Origin: Isoetes taiwanensis | Taxonomy: Eukaryota > Streptophyta > Lycopodiopsida > Isoetales > Isoetaceae | DNA length: 64,000 bases | Direction of reading: 5' to 3' | Assembly: GCA_021234155.1 (NCBI GenBank) | Contig: JAJEKV010000018.1 | Location: 18,312,583 to 18,376,582, forward strand | Shown: positions 35,235 to 46,585 of the stretch, one piece after another | Numbering within the stretch: the first letter of the stretch is position 1 | Layout: each line of letters opens with the position of its first letter | The notes under the pieces: model-generated | What the model saw: the letters and a program-made list of their open reading frames with translations, nothing else | Database searches by the model: none | What the model was told of the DNA's origin: nothing | Program-made: the position numbers and the translations under genes

Positions 35235-35402
35235 CAGATAAATTTATACCACAAACCGCCTCTAAGGTTTAAATTTATATAGCAAGGCAATGTCTCAGAT
35301 AAATTTATATTGCTTTGCACCGCCGGTATAAATTTATACCGCTATAGGTTCCTCGGTATAAATTTATACCGCTAAGGCAACCCCGGTATAAATTTATACC
35401 GC
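35235..35402. repeat. Palindrome array 3: about six copies
   Basis: Three full palindromes lie at about 35325, 35355 and 35386, and three degenerate copies (CAGATAAATTTATACC, GTTTAAATTTATAT, CAGATAAATTTATAT) at about 35235-35308. Spacers again have their own flavour (CTAAGGCAACCC, CTATAGGTTCCTC, AGCAAGGCAATG). One more half-copy lies at about 36155. Confidence 0.9.
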
Positions 35403-36607
35403 CACACTACCGAAGCTAACTTATTTTCCTTTGTTTTTATTTTACTAATATTTCATTGTTGTGCCGCTTTGGCGTGCTTAAAACAAACGCTAAGGGTCAT
35501 GGTGGTGGTCCGCGCTTTAGTAAGTTGTTTCGAAAGCACTTTCACATAGGGTTTTACAAATAAGCAGACGCCAAAAAACCATGGTTCACTTTAATACGCA
35601 GAATGAAAAGACTCCTCCCCGCACGCGCTTCGCCCCTCCCGGTTTTGCAAAAATTAAGAGACCCACAAATGACAAGGCATACTGTGGTGTCCCATTATCG
35701 GCCACAAACGACTTATAAATAATTTGATACGCTGGTTTTTCGCCTGGGACCGGATCTTAGACGATTTTCCGCTCAGCACCACAGCCAGCTTATGCTCTTG
35801 CTGTGGGCTAATGTTGTCTCCGCCGACATAGACCCGACAAAATAAGTTTCATCGTGACCGTGATAAGCTCTTGTGAATCCTTTCCCCGATGAAAAAACGA
35901 GGAATTGGGAGCAAAAAAAAATGGTGTCGGGCGATGTAAAAGGCACATATACGTAAATCCAAACCTCCACTTATGGGAAGAAGAAATGAGGAGGTGGAGT
36001 TCGGCCGATCCGAGCCCGTGGTGCCTCGAGCCGTGAGAAACAAATTGCACTGCACCATTGGAATCGGGGAGGGGGCGCTCTCGCTATTATAACCTCGCAA
36101 GAGACCGATCCTAAGGGGAGAGAGAGTCCCGTGGACGGGAAGAGCCACCTCCTCAGATAAATTTATACGACAAAGATTTTAAACTATCTTTCATTGTAAT
36201 CTATGTGTTACTTAATTTTAATATATTTTGATGAAGATTTTCAACCCAAAAACTTTGTCTCTTCAACAATGCTTAATTAGAACAATTCTTTTTTGATTCA
36301 TGATTTCAGACTCTTTTCTTTTCTATGTTTGATTTTCTTAGTACTTATATTGCTTGCAAAAACACAAAACTATATTTCCTTCTATTTTCAACAACAAATA
36401 CTTAATGAGTTTTTAAATGTAATGTCTTTCTCCTCAAAACAAGCTTTTTTTTTTTTGCCCTTCTTAAAAAATGAAAAGGCTTCAAAAATGTTGCTTTTTT
36501 TGGGGTATTTCGAATGCTATTTGCTCAACAATCTATTTTGCTCCCTATTTTGTCCATTTTTTTCAAGTTTCCAATTTTTATAAAGGAATCTTTCAAACGC
36601 ACTTCTT
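35403..36607. other. Right interior of element C, no gene seen
   Basis: No gene is supported. From about 36.16 kb the base composition becomes strongly AT-rich with T runs, up to the right TIR at 36608-36636. Confidence 0.4.
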
Positions 36608-36658
36608 AAATAAGTGCGTTTCATTTTAAACCTTGTTAGTGATTATTTCAACTTCATC

Positions 36659-36670
36659 TGGTATCAGAGC
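36659..36670 (+). other. Copia B primer-binding site
   Basis: TGGTATCAGAGC lies two bases after the CA end of the 5' LTR. It is complementary to the 3' end of plant initiator-Met tRNA, the usual primer for plant Copia elements. Confidence 0.95.
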
Positions 36671-36679
36671 AGATTCATA

Positions 36680-39600
36680 ATGGCTAGCAGACTGGGGGCA
36701 ACATTGCTAAGTGGAATTGATGTATACAAAGGAGGCTCTGGATTCCAAGTTTGGAAAGAGAAGATTGAAGAAGTGTTGAGAGTGGAAGGATTGTGGGAAA
36801 TTATAGAAGAAGAAGAGCATGGCCCTGTTATCAGTTCAACTAATAGCAGAGGCAAAACTTATGCTAGTGCAGCAGCATCAGGAACTGCTGGAAGTCCAGC
36901 TAAAGATGCAGGTGGAGGATCTAGTTCCACAGAAGTGACAAGTGCTTCTCCAGATGCCTCTCACAAGGCAAAAATTCTGGAAGCAAAGGCAGTCATAAAG
37001 AGCAAACTAAGCTCAAGTATTCTGTTAAGAATGAGGGGTTTATCCCCAAAGGAAATGTGGTCTTACTTGTTGAAGACCTATCAGGTTAAAACTTCCTCTC
37101 AATTGGATGTCTTGGACAAGGAATTGAGAGAGTTGAAGTATAAAGAAGGAGAAGATATTAAAGATTTCTTCGAAAAATCATTGCTGACCTTACTGCTGCA
37201 GGAGTGCCAATAACAAATGAGTATCAGATTCTGTCATTGGCAAGAGCTTTTTCAAAATACAGGAACTTGTCCACCTTGGTCAGGAATGTAGCAAAAAACA
37301 AGGAAGAAGCTGAAACCATGATAAAAACGGAGTTAGAGCAGCACAATCTGTCTGGCGAAAATGAAGAGGAGCAAAGTGAAATTCTGTACGCCTCTGGTGG
37401 AAAGATACGAGGAGGACAAGGTAAATTAGGTCCCTGCTTCATATGTAATGCTTATGGACATCTTAAAGCCAATTGTCCTAAAAATAAAGGAAATAAATGT
37501 TATAATTGTGAGGGATTTGGTCATGTGGCCTCTAATTGCTCAAGTCCAAGGGACTTTTCAAAAAGGCAAGAAGAAAACACATCTAAGACTGGCAGGGGCA
37601 GAGGATATAACGCCAGAGGGAGAGCAGCTCGAGAAAGAGGAAGAGGCAGATCTGCTGAGCTCAATGTGGCCACTGAAAAAGTTACTGAACCAGCAGAAGA
37701 ACTTGATGAAAATGCTGAGGTAAGTTGCTCTAAATTGTTAACAGTAGTTTCAGATTTCAAACTAAAAGATGTTGACAATTTTTATGTGTTAGATAGTGGA
37801 GCTGAGAGAAGCGTGATCAAGTCACCTTCTATGCTCAGAGAAAAGATCCATAAGTCATCAAGCTTTGTGCAGATGGGTGATGGCAATTTGCAAAAAGTGG
37901 ATCAAGCAGGATTACTAGAAATATTCGATCTCAAAGGGAATCCAGTCATTCTAGAGAATGTACTGTGTGTACCCAATGTAGTTAGAAATCTGATTTCTGT
38001 AACACAGTTAGTAGATCTGGGTTATCATGTTCATTTTGAAACTCATCAATGCAAAGTACTTTTGAATAATGAAGTGAGATTTTTAGCAAAAAGAGTTGGC
38101 AGACTTTTTGCATTTCAGAATAAAATGCATGAGACTATTAATGCTATCATGACACCATCAATTCAATTGTGGCATGAAAGGCTAGGACATACCCATGCAA
38201 ACAATCTAAATTTCATGGCCAAACATGGGCAAATCATGACAGAAAACAAAGGAAAGGAAAATCTGAATTGTGCTGGCTGTTTCAAAGGGAAATCCAGCAG
38301 ACTTCCATTTCCCAAGCAAGGCAAAAGAGCTAAGAAAGTGATTGAATTGGTGCATAGTGATCTCTGTGGTCCCCTGAATGTAAGAAGCATCCATGGAAAA
38401 AGATATTTCATTACTTTTACTGACGATTTTTCCAGGAAAAGTAAATGCTATACATTAAGGACCAAGGATCAGGCTTTTGATGCATTCAAATTATACCAAG
38501 CTGAAGTAGAAAGACAAACAGGTATGAAACTAAAATGTCTAAGAACCGATGAGGAGGAGGAGAATTTGTTTCTGGTAGGTTCAATAGCTATTGTTTCAAA
38601 AATGGAATTAGGAGACAAGTCACATGCTCACACACACCCCAGCAAAATGGAGTCTCAGAAAGAAAAAACAGGTCTATTCTAAACGCAGTTAGAGCCATGA
38701 TCAAACATGCAGGATTGCCCAATTTCTTATGGGAGGAAGGATCATAAGGTGCAGGTGGACATTCTAAACAAGTTGCCATCTAGAAGCATTAATGGAAAGA
38801 CCCCAGATGAATTATGGTATGGCATCAAACCCTCATATGATAAATTTAAAGCATATGGTTGTCTTGCTTATGCACTAGTCCCAGAAGAGGAAAGAAAAAA
38901 ATTGGATGACAGAGCTATTGAATGCTATTTAATTGGTTATGATGAAAAATCAAAGGGTTATCAGCTCTATGATCCCTCAAGAAAAAGAATTATTGTCAGC
39001 AGGGATGTGTACTTCATTGAAAACAAACTCTATAAAGACAGGAAACTAGACAGTCTAAGTAGACAAACAAATGAAGATTATCATAAGGAAGGGAAAGTTA
39101 CATTTGCTGATCTAGACAATGATGACTCCAAGGCTGAACCACCAGTAATTGAAGATAAAGAAAATAGAGCTGAAAATTCAGAAGTTGAAGGCTTTGAGGA
39201 ACAAAATGTACTTGAAACAAATATAGAAAAAGCTCAGAGAAAATCAAGGAAAACAGAAATAGAGAAGTTAATGGGGGACACTATGGTTGACATGGATCAC
39301 TATGGCAGGTCCAAGGAAGGGAAAAGTAGAAGGTTAAATGCTATAGAGGATCCAGAAGCTATTATAATGGCAATTATAGAGCCAAACGTGCCACAAAGCT
39401 ATGACGAAGCTACTAAAGGAGTAGATGCCTTAAAATGGAGACAAGCTATGGAAGAAGAGTTAAAAGCTTTCAAAAGAACGGATACATATGAATTAGTTAA
39501 GAAACCAGAGGGGAAAAATATTGTTGCCAACAAATGGATATTTAAAAATAAGCTTGGATCTGACGGGAAATCAACAGTGCACAAGGCCAGACTTGTTGCA

Positions 39601-40986
39601 AAAGGATATTCTCAGAAAAAGGGGCTAGACTATGATGAAACATTCTCTCCCATAGTTAAACTTGCAAGCATTAGGATACTCTTGGCATATGCAAATGCAA
39701 ATGATTTGGAAATTCACCATATGGATGTCAGCACAGCATTTCTAAATGCTAAACTTGAGGAAGATATTTTCATGGAACAAGCAGAAGGGTTTGAAGAAGG
39801 AACAGGAATGGTATGGAGATTAAAACGTGCAGTCTATGGACTCAAGCAATCTCCCAGAGAATGGTACAAGTGCATGGATAATTTTTTGAGAACAAGTGGA
39901 TTCAAGAAACTTGAAAGTGATGGAAATATATATTTATTTAAGGACAAACAGAATTTTTGCATCATAGCATTATATGTAGATGATTGTATTATGGTTTCTA
40001 ATGATATTACATGTTTGAATGACTGCAAGCATATTCTTAAAGCTAAATTCAAGATGAATGACCTGGGAGAGCTTAAAAGATTCTTGGGAATCGAAGTAAC
40101 GAGAAACAAAGGTGAGAAAAGACTAGTTCTTACTCAAACCATGAACATTCAGAATATTCTTGATAGATTTGGAATGGGAAGTTGCAATAGTGCTGCTACT
40201 CCACTTATAACAGGACATAAATTATCTGCCAACATGTGTCCAAAAACAGAGGATGAAGTTATTGAAATGTTGGATATTCCATACAGGGAGCTAATAGGCT
40301 GCCTATTGTATGTGGCTAACTGTACACGCCCTGATATTGCATTCTCTGTAAGCTTACTGAGCAGATATTGTAACAATCCAGGCAAAAGTCACTGGGTAGC
40401 TGCAAAGAGAGTATTAAGATTTCTTCAGGGAACACAAAATGAAGGCATTTGTTTCTCAAACAATGATTTGAAATTGCAAGCTTACTGTGATGCAGACTGG
40501 GCTTCAGATCTGGACCAAAGGAAATCAACATCAGGGTGTTCTTTACTGCTAGCTGGAGGTTCAGTTGCATGGAAATCAAAAAAACAAAATAGCGTGGCAA
40601 TGTCCTCTGCTGAAGCAGAGTATGCTGCCACATCACTAGCTGCCAAGGAAATAGTTTGGGCAAGGAGACTTCTCAATGAGTTAGGATTGATTCAAAGTTG
40701 TCCTACTACATTGCTAAGTGATAGTCTAAGTTGCATAGCTATCACTAAAAATCCTGTAATGCATCAGAGGACCAAGCATATTGAAATACATATGCACTTT
40801 ATCAGGGAGCAGGTTGCTAAAAAGATTATCTCAGTTGAATATGTGAGAACACAAGATCAGACTGCAGATATTTTAACCAAAGCTTTGTCCCAAGTTAAGT
40901 TTGACAGGTTCAGATCTATGCTGGGAATACAGAAAAAAGATGAGTTGTTCTATCAGGCAAATTATATTAAATCTGTTCAGAATTAA
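36680..40986 (+). pseudogene. Copia B gag-pol with frameshifts
   Basis: This polyprotein encodes all Copia functions in order. The gag starts at ATG 36680 (MASRLGATLLSGIDV) and carries two CCHC zinc knuckles (CFICNAYGHLKANC, CYNCEGFGHVASNC). The aspartic protease is at FYVLDSGAERS (about 37780). The integrase has a zinc-binding H..C..C region (about 38170-38285), then HSDLCGPL, FTDDFSRK and RTD. The reverse transcriptase contains YVDD (about 39976) and GLKQSPREWYK; RNase H has CDADWASDLDQRKSTSG. Breaks are a 1-bp loss near 37178 inside gag and a frame change near 38555 in the integrase, with a return near 38740. The RT-RNase H part is open from 38707 to 40986. The element cannot make a full polyprotein as read, though the breaks are few and look young. 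Confidence 0.93.
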
Positions 40987-41030
40987 GACATGAAGGAGGA
41001 GTTGTTCAGAATCATGACATGAAGGAGGAG

Positions 41031-41586
41031 TGTTGTAAATCATGTCATGATGTTATGCAAGCAAGTTTCAATGGTGAAGACTTGATTAAAACCTAAGCGA
41101 CATCATAAGGTTCAATGAGGTTCAATGATCGAACCTATTTCTATGGTTCAATATTTAACCAAAGGTTAACCTGTAAAAGGCCAAATCGACATATGGTCTA
41201 GCGAAATTATTTCTAAGTTTATCCTGTAAGCTGGCTTCGGATGTTTGAGCCAGCATAACTATGAATCCGATCGGTCCTGCTAGACCGACGGATCTCTGTG
41301 TTTTTTATACAGTAGTTAGAGTGTGGTCCAGCATCACCTGTGCTGGATCCGATCAAAATAAACAAGTATGTTGGAGATATTGTCGATGGCATTAGAGTCA
41401 AATGATGAACAGTAGCTGGGTCAATCCCATTGCTACAGTGCTTTCATAATAGTGTTAATCATATTTGACGATGGTTTATGTAATGGTTGAAGTTTGCTTT
41501 AATGTTAAATCTAGTTAAAAGTTTAACTAGTTGAGCATTGTTCCAAAGCATTATGATCTACTAACATAGTGATTATTTCAACTTCA
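41031..41586 (+). repeat. Copia B 3' LTR
   Basis: This is the intact 556-bp LTR, starting TGTTGTAAATC after the purine tract and ending CAACTTCA. It contains the uninterrupted version of the site where element C entered the 5' LTR. CTTTG follows at 41587-41591. Confidence 0.95.
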
Positions 41587-41591
41587 CTTTG

Positions 41592-44252
41592 AACATCATC
41601 TTCAAATTTTTCGGGTATTCCAGTCTCTAGCACTATCAGTGTTTCACCTAGATTGTCTTGCTGCCTTTGAATCCTACTGCTTTTTCCATCAGCTAGTCTC
41701 CCATAATGATCTTCATTTAATCCCATGCCTTCTTTAAGTTTTTGTATTTCAGTTTTCCCTTTTTCTGTTATATGGCTGCTACTTGTCATTTCAGTAATTT
41801 CATTATTGTTGTCTCTGTTTGGCTCAGCAACAAGTTTTGCATCCTTTTCACCTTTTGTGTCCCGATCATCCATATCAGCCATTGTGTTATCACCCTCTGA
41901 GACAACCTCTGCCATCTCATTATTATCAGAGTTTTGATCTACCTTTGTATTATCCTCTTCTGCAGTTGGCTCTGCCATAGCATCAACATGTTTCTTTTGT
42001 ACTTCATCATTTAGTTTTGGTTTGTACAGCACGTTTTCAACAAACACAACATCTCTGCTTGTTGTAACTTGTCTATTCTTTGGATTGAAGGCTCTATACC
42101 CTTTTGAATTTGTATCATATCCAACTAGATATGTTACTGTTGACCTGTCATCTAATTTGGATCTCGGTTCCTCTGGGACATGTTTATATGTCAAACATCT
42201 ATAAGTTTTGAACTTGTCATAGTCAGGTATCTTCCCAGACCACAATGTTTCAGGGCATTTTCAATTTGTGCTTGCAGAAGGGAGAGCATTCTGAATTTCT
42301 ACTGCAGCTTTCACTGTTTCTTCCCAAAGGAAGTTTGGCAAGCCAGCATATTTAAGCATTGCCCTAGTAGCATTCATAATGAGGTGTGTAACTACACGTG
42401 AATTGTCTTTTGATTCCTTTTTCCATACAAAATCTTTTAAACTTAGAGGACATGTACTCACCTCCTCGGTCAGTTCGTATGCATTTAGTCTTTCTCCCTA
42501 TTGAGCATTCGACCTCTGCTACATAAATTTTGGAAGCCTCAAATGCCAAATCATTGCTTCTCAAACAGTAAATTTGTGTCCTCCTGCTATAGTCATCAAT
42601 AAACGTTATAAAATATCTTTTGCCAGTGATTCCAGTCACATTCAGAGGGCCACATAGATCTGTATGTACAAGATCTAGAATCCCATCTGCTCTCTTTTTT
42701 TATTTATTAAATGATAGTCTGCACTGCTTACCCATCATGCAACCTTGACAGATCTGAAGTTCTTCTTTGTTGTTTGAAGCTTTGATCAAACCCTGTTTTA
42801 TCATCATTTCAACATTACTGTAATTTGAGTGCCCAACTCTGAGATGCCAAGTAGACACATCTGGTAATGTAGTTAGGTTTATGCTTTCCACACATTTAGC
42901 ATTCATACCATACAGGTTTCCCACACGTTTTCCATGAAATTTCAATTTATTGCCTTCATAAATTTTACATTCCATTTGCTCAAAGACTACTTTGAAACCC
43001 ATGTCAACTAGTTGGCATACTGATTCTCACTAAGCTAGGAACACATAGACCATTTTTCATGGCATTTCCTTCCAAATCATAAATTTCTAGTACTCCTACA
43101 TCTATTTTTTGCAGTTGCCTATTTCCAACTTGGATGTGACCTCCCATGTTTCCCCTGCATTCCTTAAGTATTTTGGATGTGCACGCAATGGTTTTCTCAG
43201 CTCCACTATCTATTTATGAAGTCATCCTTGTTAGTTCTGCTTTGTGAAACCATAAACACATTAGATTTGCTTACCTCTTCTTCTTCATCTGGTTCTTCCA
43301 GCTTAACCTCCTATGCAATGCTAGCTTCATGATTTGAAGTTCTTCCCCTGCCTCGACCTCTTCCCCTTGACCCAGAGCCTCTACCTCCCTTTGGTTTTCC
43401 CCTGAAATCATTGTTTTTTGGAGTAGAGCAGGTTGAAGCAATATGACCTCTACCTCCATAGTTATAGCAATGAATTTCTTTTGATAATGTTGGGCAATTT
43501 ACCTTGAGATGCCCATACTTGTTACTGTTGTAACACGGCCCTAGTTTGCTGTCATTTTTCCCTTTTACATACAGTATTTGTGAGGCTTCCTCCTCACCTA
43601 ACACTTTTCCTTGCTCAATTTCTGTCTTAAGCATTCGTTCTGCCTCAAGTGTTGTCTTTGCAATGGTTCTCATAAACATAGAGATGTTACCTAGACTGGA
43701 TACTGCTCGAGACATGGCCAGAACTTGTTGCTGCTGAGTGTACATTACTCCAGCTCCCTCTAAGTCTGAAATAACAGTGTCAAATTTCTGAAGAGACTCA
43801 TTAATGTCATCATTTTCATGGAATTTGAGTCTCCTTAGTTCATTCTCCAGTACATCTATCTGTGAGGATGTCTTTTCCTCGTGATTTGATATCATGTAAT
43901 TCCACATTTGCTTGGGTGTCATATCCCTTAGCTTTAGCACAATGCTGGAACTTACCTTGCTTATAATGATGCCTTGGGCCTCCCTTACCCTATCATTATC
44001 TCCCACTCCCCTTCTTGCTGATGTTTCACTGATGACTTCAACAGTTTCTCCATCAGTTGAGTTTGAACTGCCTTCAACAGTTCTGCTTGTAAAACTCCTG
44101 ATTCTAGATTCTCCTTCAGTAGAATCTATCAGATCCCACAGGTCTTCTACCTGCAACACGTGCTTGATTTTCTCCTTTCAAACTTGGAAGCCAGAGTCCC
44201 CCTTGAATACATCTATGGCACTTAAGAGGCCTGCTCCAAATCTGCTAGACAT
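41592..44252 (-). pseudogene. Copia A gag, protease and integrase
   Basis: From the start codon at 44252 (MSSRFGAGLLSAIDVFKG) the gag runs leftward. A stop interrupts it near 44178, and it continues to degenerate CCHC knuckles (CYNSNKYGHLKVNC and CYNYGGRGHIASTC, each missing a cysteine). A heavily damaged protease region follows at about 43000-43300. The integrase has WHLRVGHSN and C..C (about 42720-42850), then FITFIDDYSRRT and RTDRGGEY. Beyond it, the C-terminal dimerisation-like region YRCLTYKHVPEE and VGYDTNSKGYR runs into the Copia B insertion. Several frame changes make it non-functional. Loss of a cysteine in both knuckles suggests that decay preceded or followed the nesting. Confidence 0.88.
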
Positions 44253-44279
44253 GTTTGCTGTAACTAGCTCTGATACCAA

Positions 44280-45019
44280 TGTTAGTGTACAGACAAAAAT
44301 TTTAATGGTAATGATGCAATATTTATATTCAAACACCTTAACTAACTGTTTGAATTTAATCACCTTAACTCACTTCACAAGAACTTTATCTCAAGATAAC
44401 AATGTCTTACAATATTCAAGTCATAGGTAGAAATAGATCTAATGACTTGTAAGCAAATAAATAACTAGCTATTTGATTTTTAATGCTTGACTACTAACAT
44501 TATTCATACTCAAAGAATAACTGGCTATTTAATTTTCAATGCTTAACTTCCAACAATACTCATACTCAAAGTATCATCTGAATGAAACTTAAGAGCTTCG
44601 GATTGTGCACTTACCGGATCAATCTTCCCCTGTATTCTGTGTCTATACATTTTCACTGTATCTTCCTTGTATTTGCATTGGTAAGCCCGACGGTTTTGGG
44701 AAACCGCCGAGCTCACACAACTTACCTGTAATATGATCATTCGACCGAGCTAGATCGATTGGAATTGTCGCTGGTTTATTGGACCGAGTTTCACCTTAGG
44801 TCAACTTTCCTTGTATATACAAGAATTTCCCTAACCTTCGATATGCTCGATGGCTAAGGTTGCACAATGTGACATGTTCTGTTTTGTGAATCTAGCTCAA
44901 ACATGGCAACCTCGATTCATGTCACAATATATTTTCCTAGAACCAAACTGACTTCCCATGCTTAAGATTTGTTCTTCTCCTGTCATGTGATCAATCATGA
45001 GATGAACCTTAATTCAACA
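44280..45019 (-). repeat. Copia A 5' LTR
   Basis: This is the right-hand LTR, 740 bp, bounded by TGTTAGTGTACAG and TTAATTCAACA on the plus strand. It is shorter than the other copy because of two internal deletions. The primer site lies just inside it on the minus strand. Confidence 0.9.
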
Positions 45020-45324
45020 ACAAGGACTCCATACATGTCCCATATGTCAGTGTCTACCATTTCCATAAAACCATAGCATATATGTAACATAGCCAGAACT
45101 AGCATATCCATGTGCTCATAACCATGCAATTGCATACTATGAACACCAAATCTTAACAATACTGGCTCATAAGATCATCATACAAGAATCACACAAACAC
45201 ATGATAGTCTCATAAAATAATAATGTCATGAAACATCCGAGTACGAGGTCCAAGAGACCATATATATCAACATATCCATGCCGTATTCATCCACGTACAA
45301 TGAATGTGTCGTCAATACAAGGCA
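45018..45324 (+). repeat. Right copy of the 0.3 kb repeat flanking Copia A
   Basis: This starts at the last bases of the LTR and ends at ACAAGGCA followed by TGCAAGTCTCGG, which looks like the uninterrupted version of the site where the left LTR starts. It differs from the left copy by several substitutions and one gap of about 28 bases. Confidence 0.85.
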
Positions 45325-46585
45325 TGCAAGTCTCGGATGCGTCATCTATGCATTTAACATCTCTAATCTCTAGTATGATAGCTCACAAGGAGTATATAGA
45401 AATACTAGCATTATTCCATAAGAAAAGCTCATCCTAGGATACTACTATGTCCAATGTACCATTATCATTTTACATGGCAAGTCAATGTCCTCGTGAAGGG
45501 GTTAAATCGATGTGGGAGCCTATTATGGCAAATAAATAGGCGAGCACGTTTATTTGCCGTAAAAATAGCTAAAAATATTCTTAGTGTTAGAGCAACGCAT
45601 TGAAATATTCGAGTGAAAGAAAGTTCAAAGCATAAAGGCAAAGGAAGCCACCGTTGCCCGACCTGGGGCAAAGAACCTGCTCTAAAGGATTTATACCAAA
45701 CACCTCGAACTGGCTAAACAACTCAAATTAGCTCCCTACAATATTTGAGATATTACTGCAGAACCTCTACGTTCTTCAGAGTTGTCGAAACTTTAAATCA
45801 CCGCCAAAGGAAGCCAAATTTTGTATGGTTCACCGTTTCCCGACCTTGAGCTTCTAAAGGAACAGTCCAGCATTTACATAGCCAAGGAACAATCCAGCAT
45901 TTATATAGCCAAACAACTTGAATGAGCTCCTATTATATATAAGTTAAAGATTGGCATGGAACATAATGTACACAGATTTACCCTGTGTGCAGAGGGATCG
46001 AATTGCACGAAATAAGCTGAGTATACATATCAAAGGCTCTCTATGAACATTTTTTGGCATAGGCATTGCCAGTGTGGATATTATATTATCAATAGCCATG
46101 TATCCTGCAGAATATAAGCAGGCATGCCCTCTCTAGGCAGCCAACTGCAATCACCAAATTGGGATGCTGGCTGGCCTTTGACAACCTTTGCGCCAAACGA
46201 CCGAATGGCATGGAGTTACCTGAATAGCCACCAGTTCTTTAAGACCAGCCTGTCCACACAATCTCAACCCTTCTCTTGCATCGCCCCAAGCGCCTCCCGC
46301 ACGACTCTCTTCAGAAACGAAGGCCAGTCTTATGCTCGGCCATGGAAACTCGCCGGAAAAAAGTGTCTAAAAATATAGATAATCCCCTCCAAAAAATACT
46401 GCAATAATTATTTATTTTACTTAGATATGAATGAATGAATGAATGGCTTTAGATCTTGCTGCAACAATTAATCTTCAACATTTAAAAGGTTCATGGCTGG
46501 ACCTCATTGTCATGTGACCATTTATCTCATTGTTTGCAAAATATATACATGTAACTTTGGTAAGGAAGTAAAGGGAAAACTTGAA
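45325..46585. other. Intergenic DNA downstream of WDR12
   Basis: No gene is firmly supported. On the minus strand, a stretch near 46350-46210 (AGGAWGDAREGLRLCGQAGLKELVAIQ) ends at a possible donor GTAACT and could be an exon of an unidentified gene. A candidate downstream exon near 46105 does not keep its frame. A short ATGA repeat lies at about 46425-46443. Confidence 0.4.

Larger units (their letters stand above)
27699..36636. mobile_element. Element C: 8.9 kb TIR element in the Copia B LTR
   Basis: The left end (27699-27730) and the reverse complement of the right end (36608-36636) share ACAA(A/G)GTTTAAAATG and AAACGCACTTATTT, with three unmatched bases at the extreme left. Further inside, GGAATCTTTCAAAGATTCC-like sequence recurs at both ends. 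TAG flanks both ends (27696-27698 and 36637-36639), consistent with a 3-bp target duplication. The intact 3' LTR of Copia B shows the uninterrupted site CTAACATAGTGATTATTT, so the boundaries are certain to within a few bases. Inside are a decayed transposase gene on the minus strand (28.7-30.3 kb) and palindrome arrays (31.2-35.4 kb). The superfamily is not assigned. Confidence 0.85.
27160..41586 (+). mobile_element. Copia B: inner Ty1/Copia retrotransposon, its 5' LTR split by element C
   Basis: The 5' LTR is in two pieces, 27160-27698 and 36637-36656; the 3' LTR is 41031-41586 (556 bp). LTRs start TGTTGTAAATCATGTC and end CAACTTCA. The primer site TGGTATCAGAGC starts at 36659 and a purine tract GAAGGAGGAG ends at 41030. 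The TSD is CTTTG. I count about six differences between the LTR copies (about 1%), indicating a recent insertion. It belongs to the same lineage as Copia A: the gag starts MASRLGATLLSGIDVYKG versus MSSRFGAGLLSAIDVFKG. Element C sits in the 5' LTR, 20 bp from its end. Confidence 0.93.
24807..45019 (-). mobile_element. Copia A: outer Ty1/Copia retrotransposon, split by Copia B
   Basis: The LTRs are 24807-25594 (788 bp) and 44280-45019 (740 bp). Both start TGTTAGTGTACAG and end TTAATTCAACA. The element reads on the minus strand, so the 5' LTR is at the right. Next to it is the primer site TTGGTATCAGAGC (minus strand, ending at 44279), complementary to initiator-Met tRNA. At the left, a purine tract (AAAAGGGGAAT on the minus strand, about 25595-25606) precedes the 3' LTR. 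The LTRs differ by substitutions and two deletions of roughly 15 and 33 bases, so A is older than B. Copia B is inserted at 27160-41586 with TSD CTTTG. No clear 5-bp TSD is visible at the outer ends. Confidence 0.9.
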
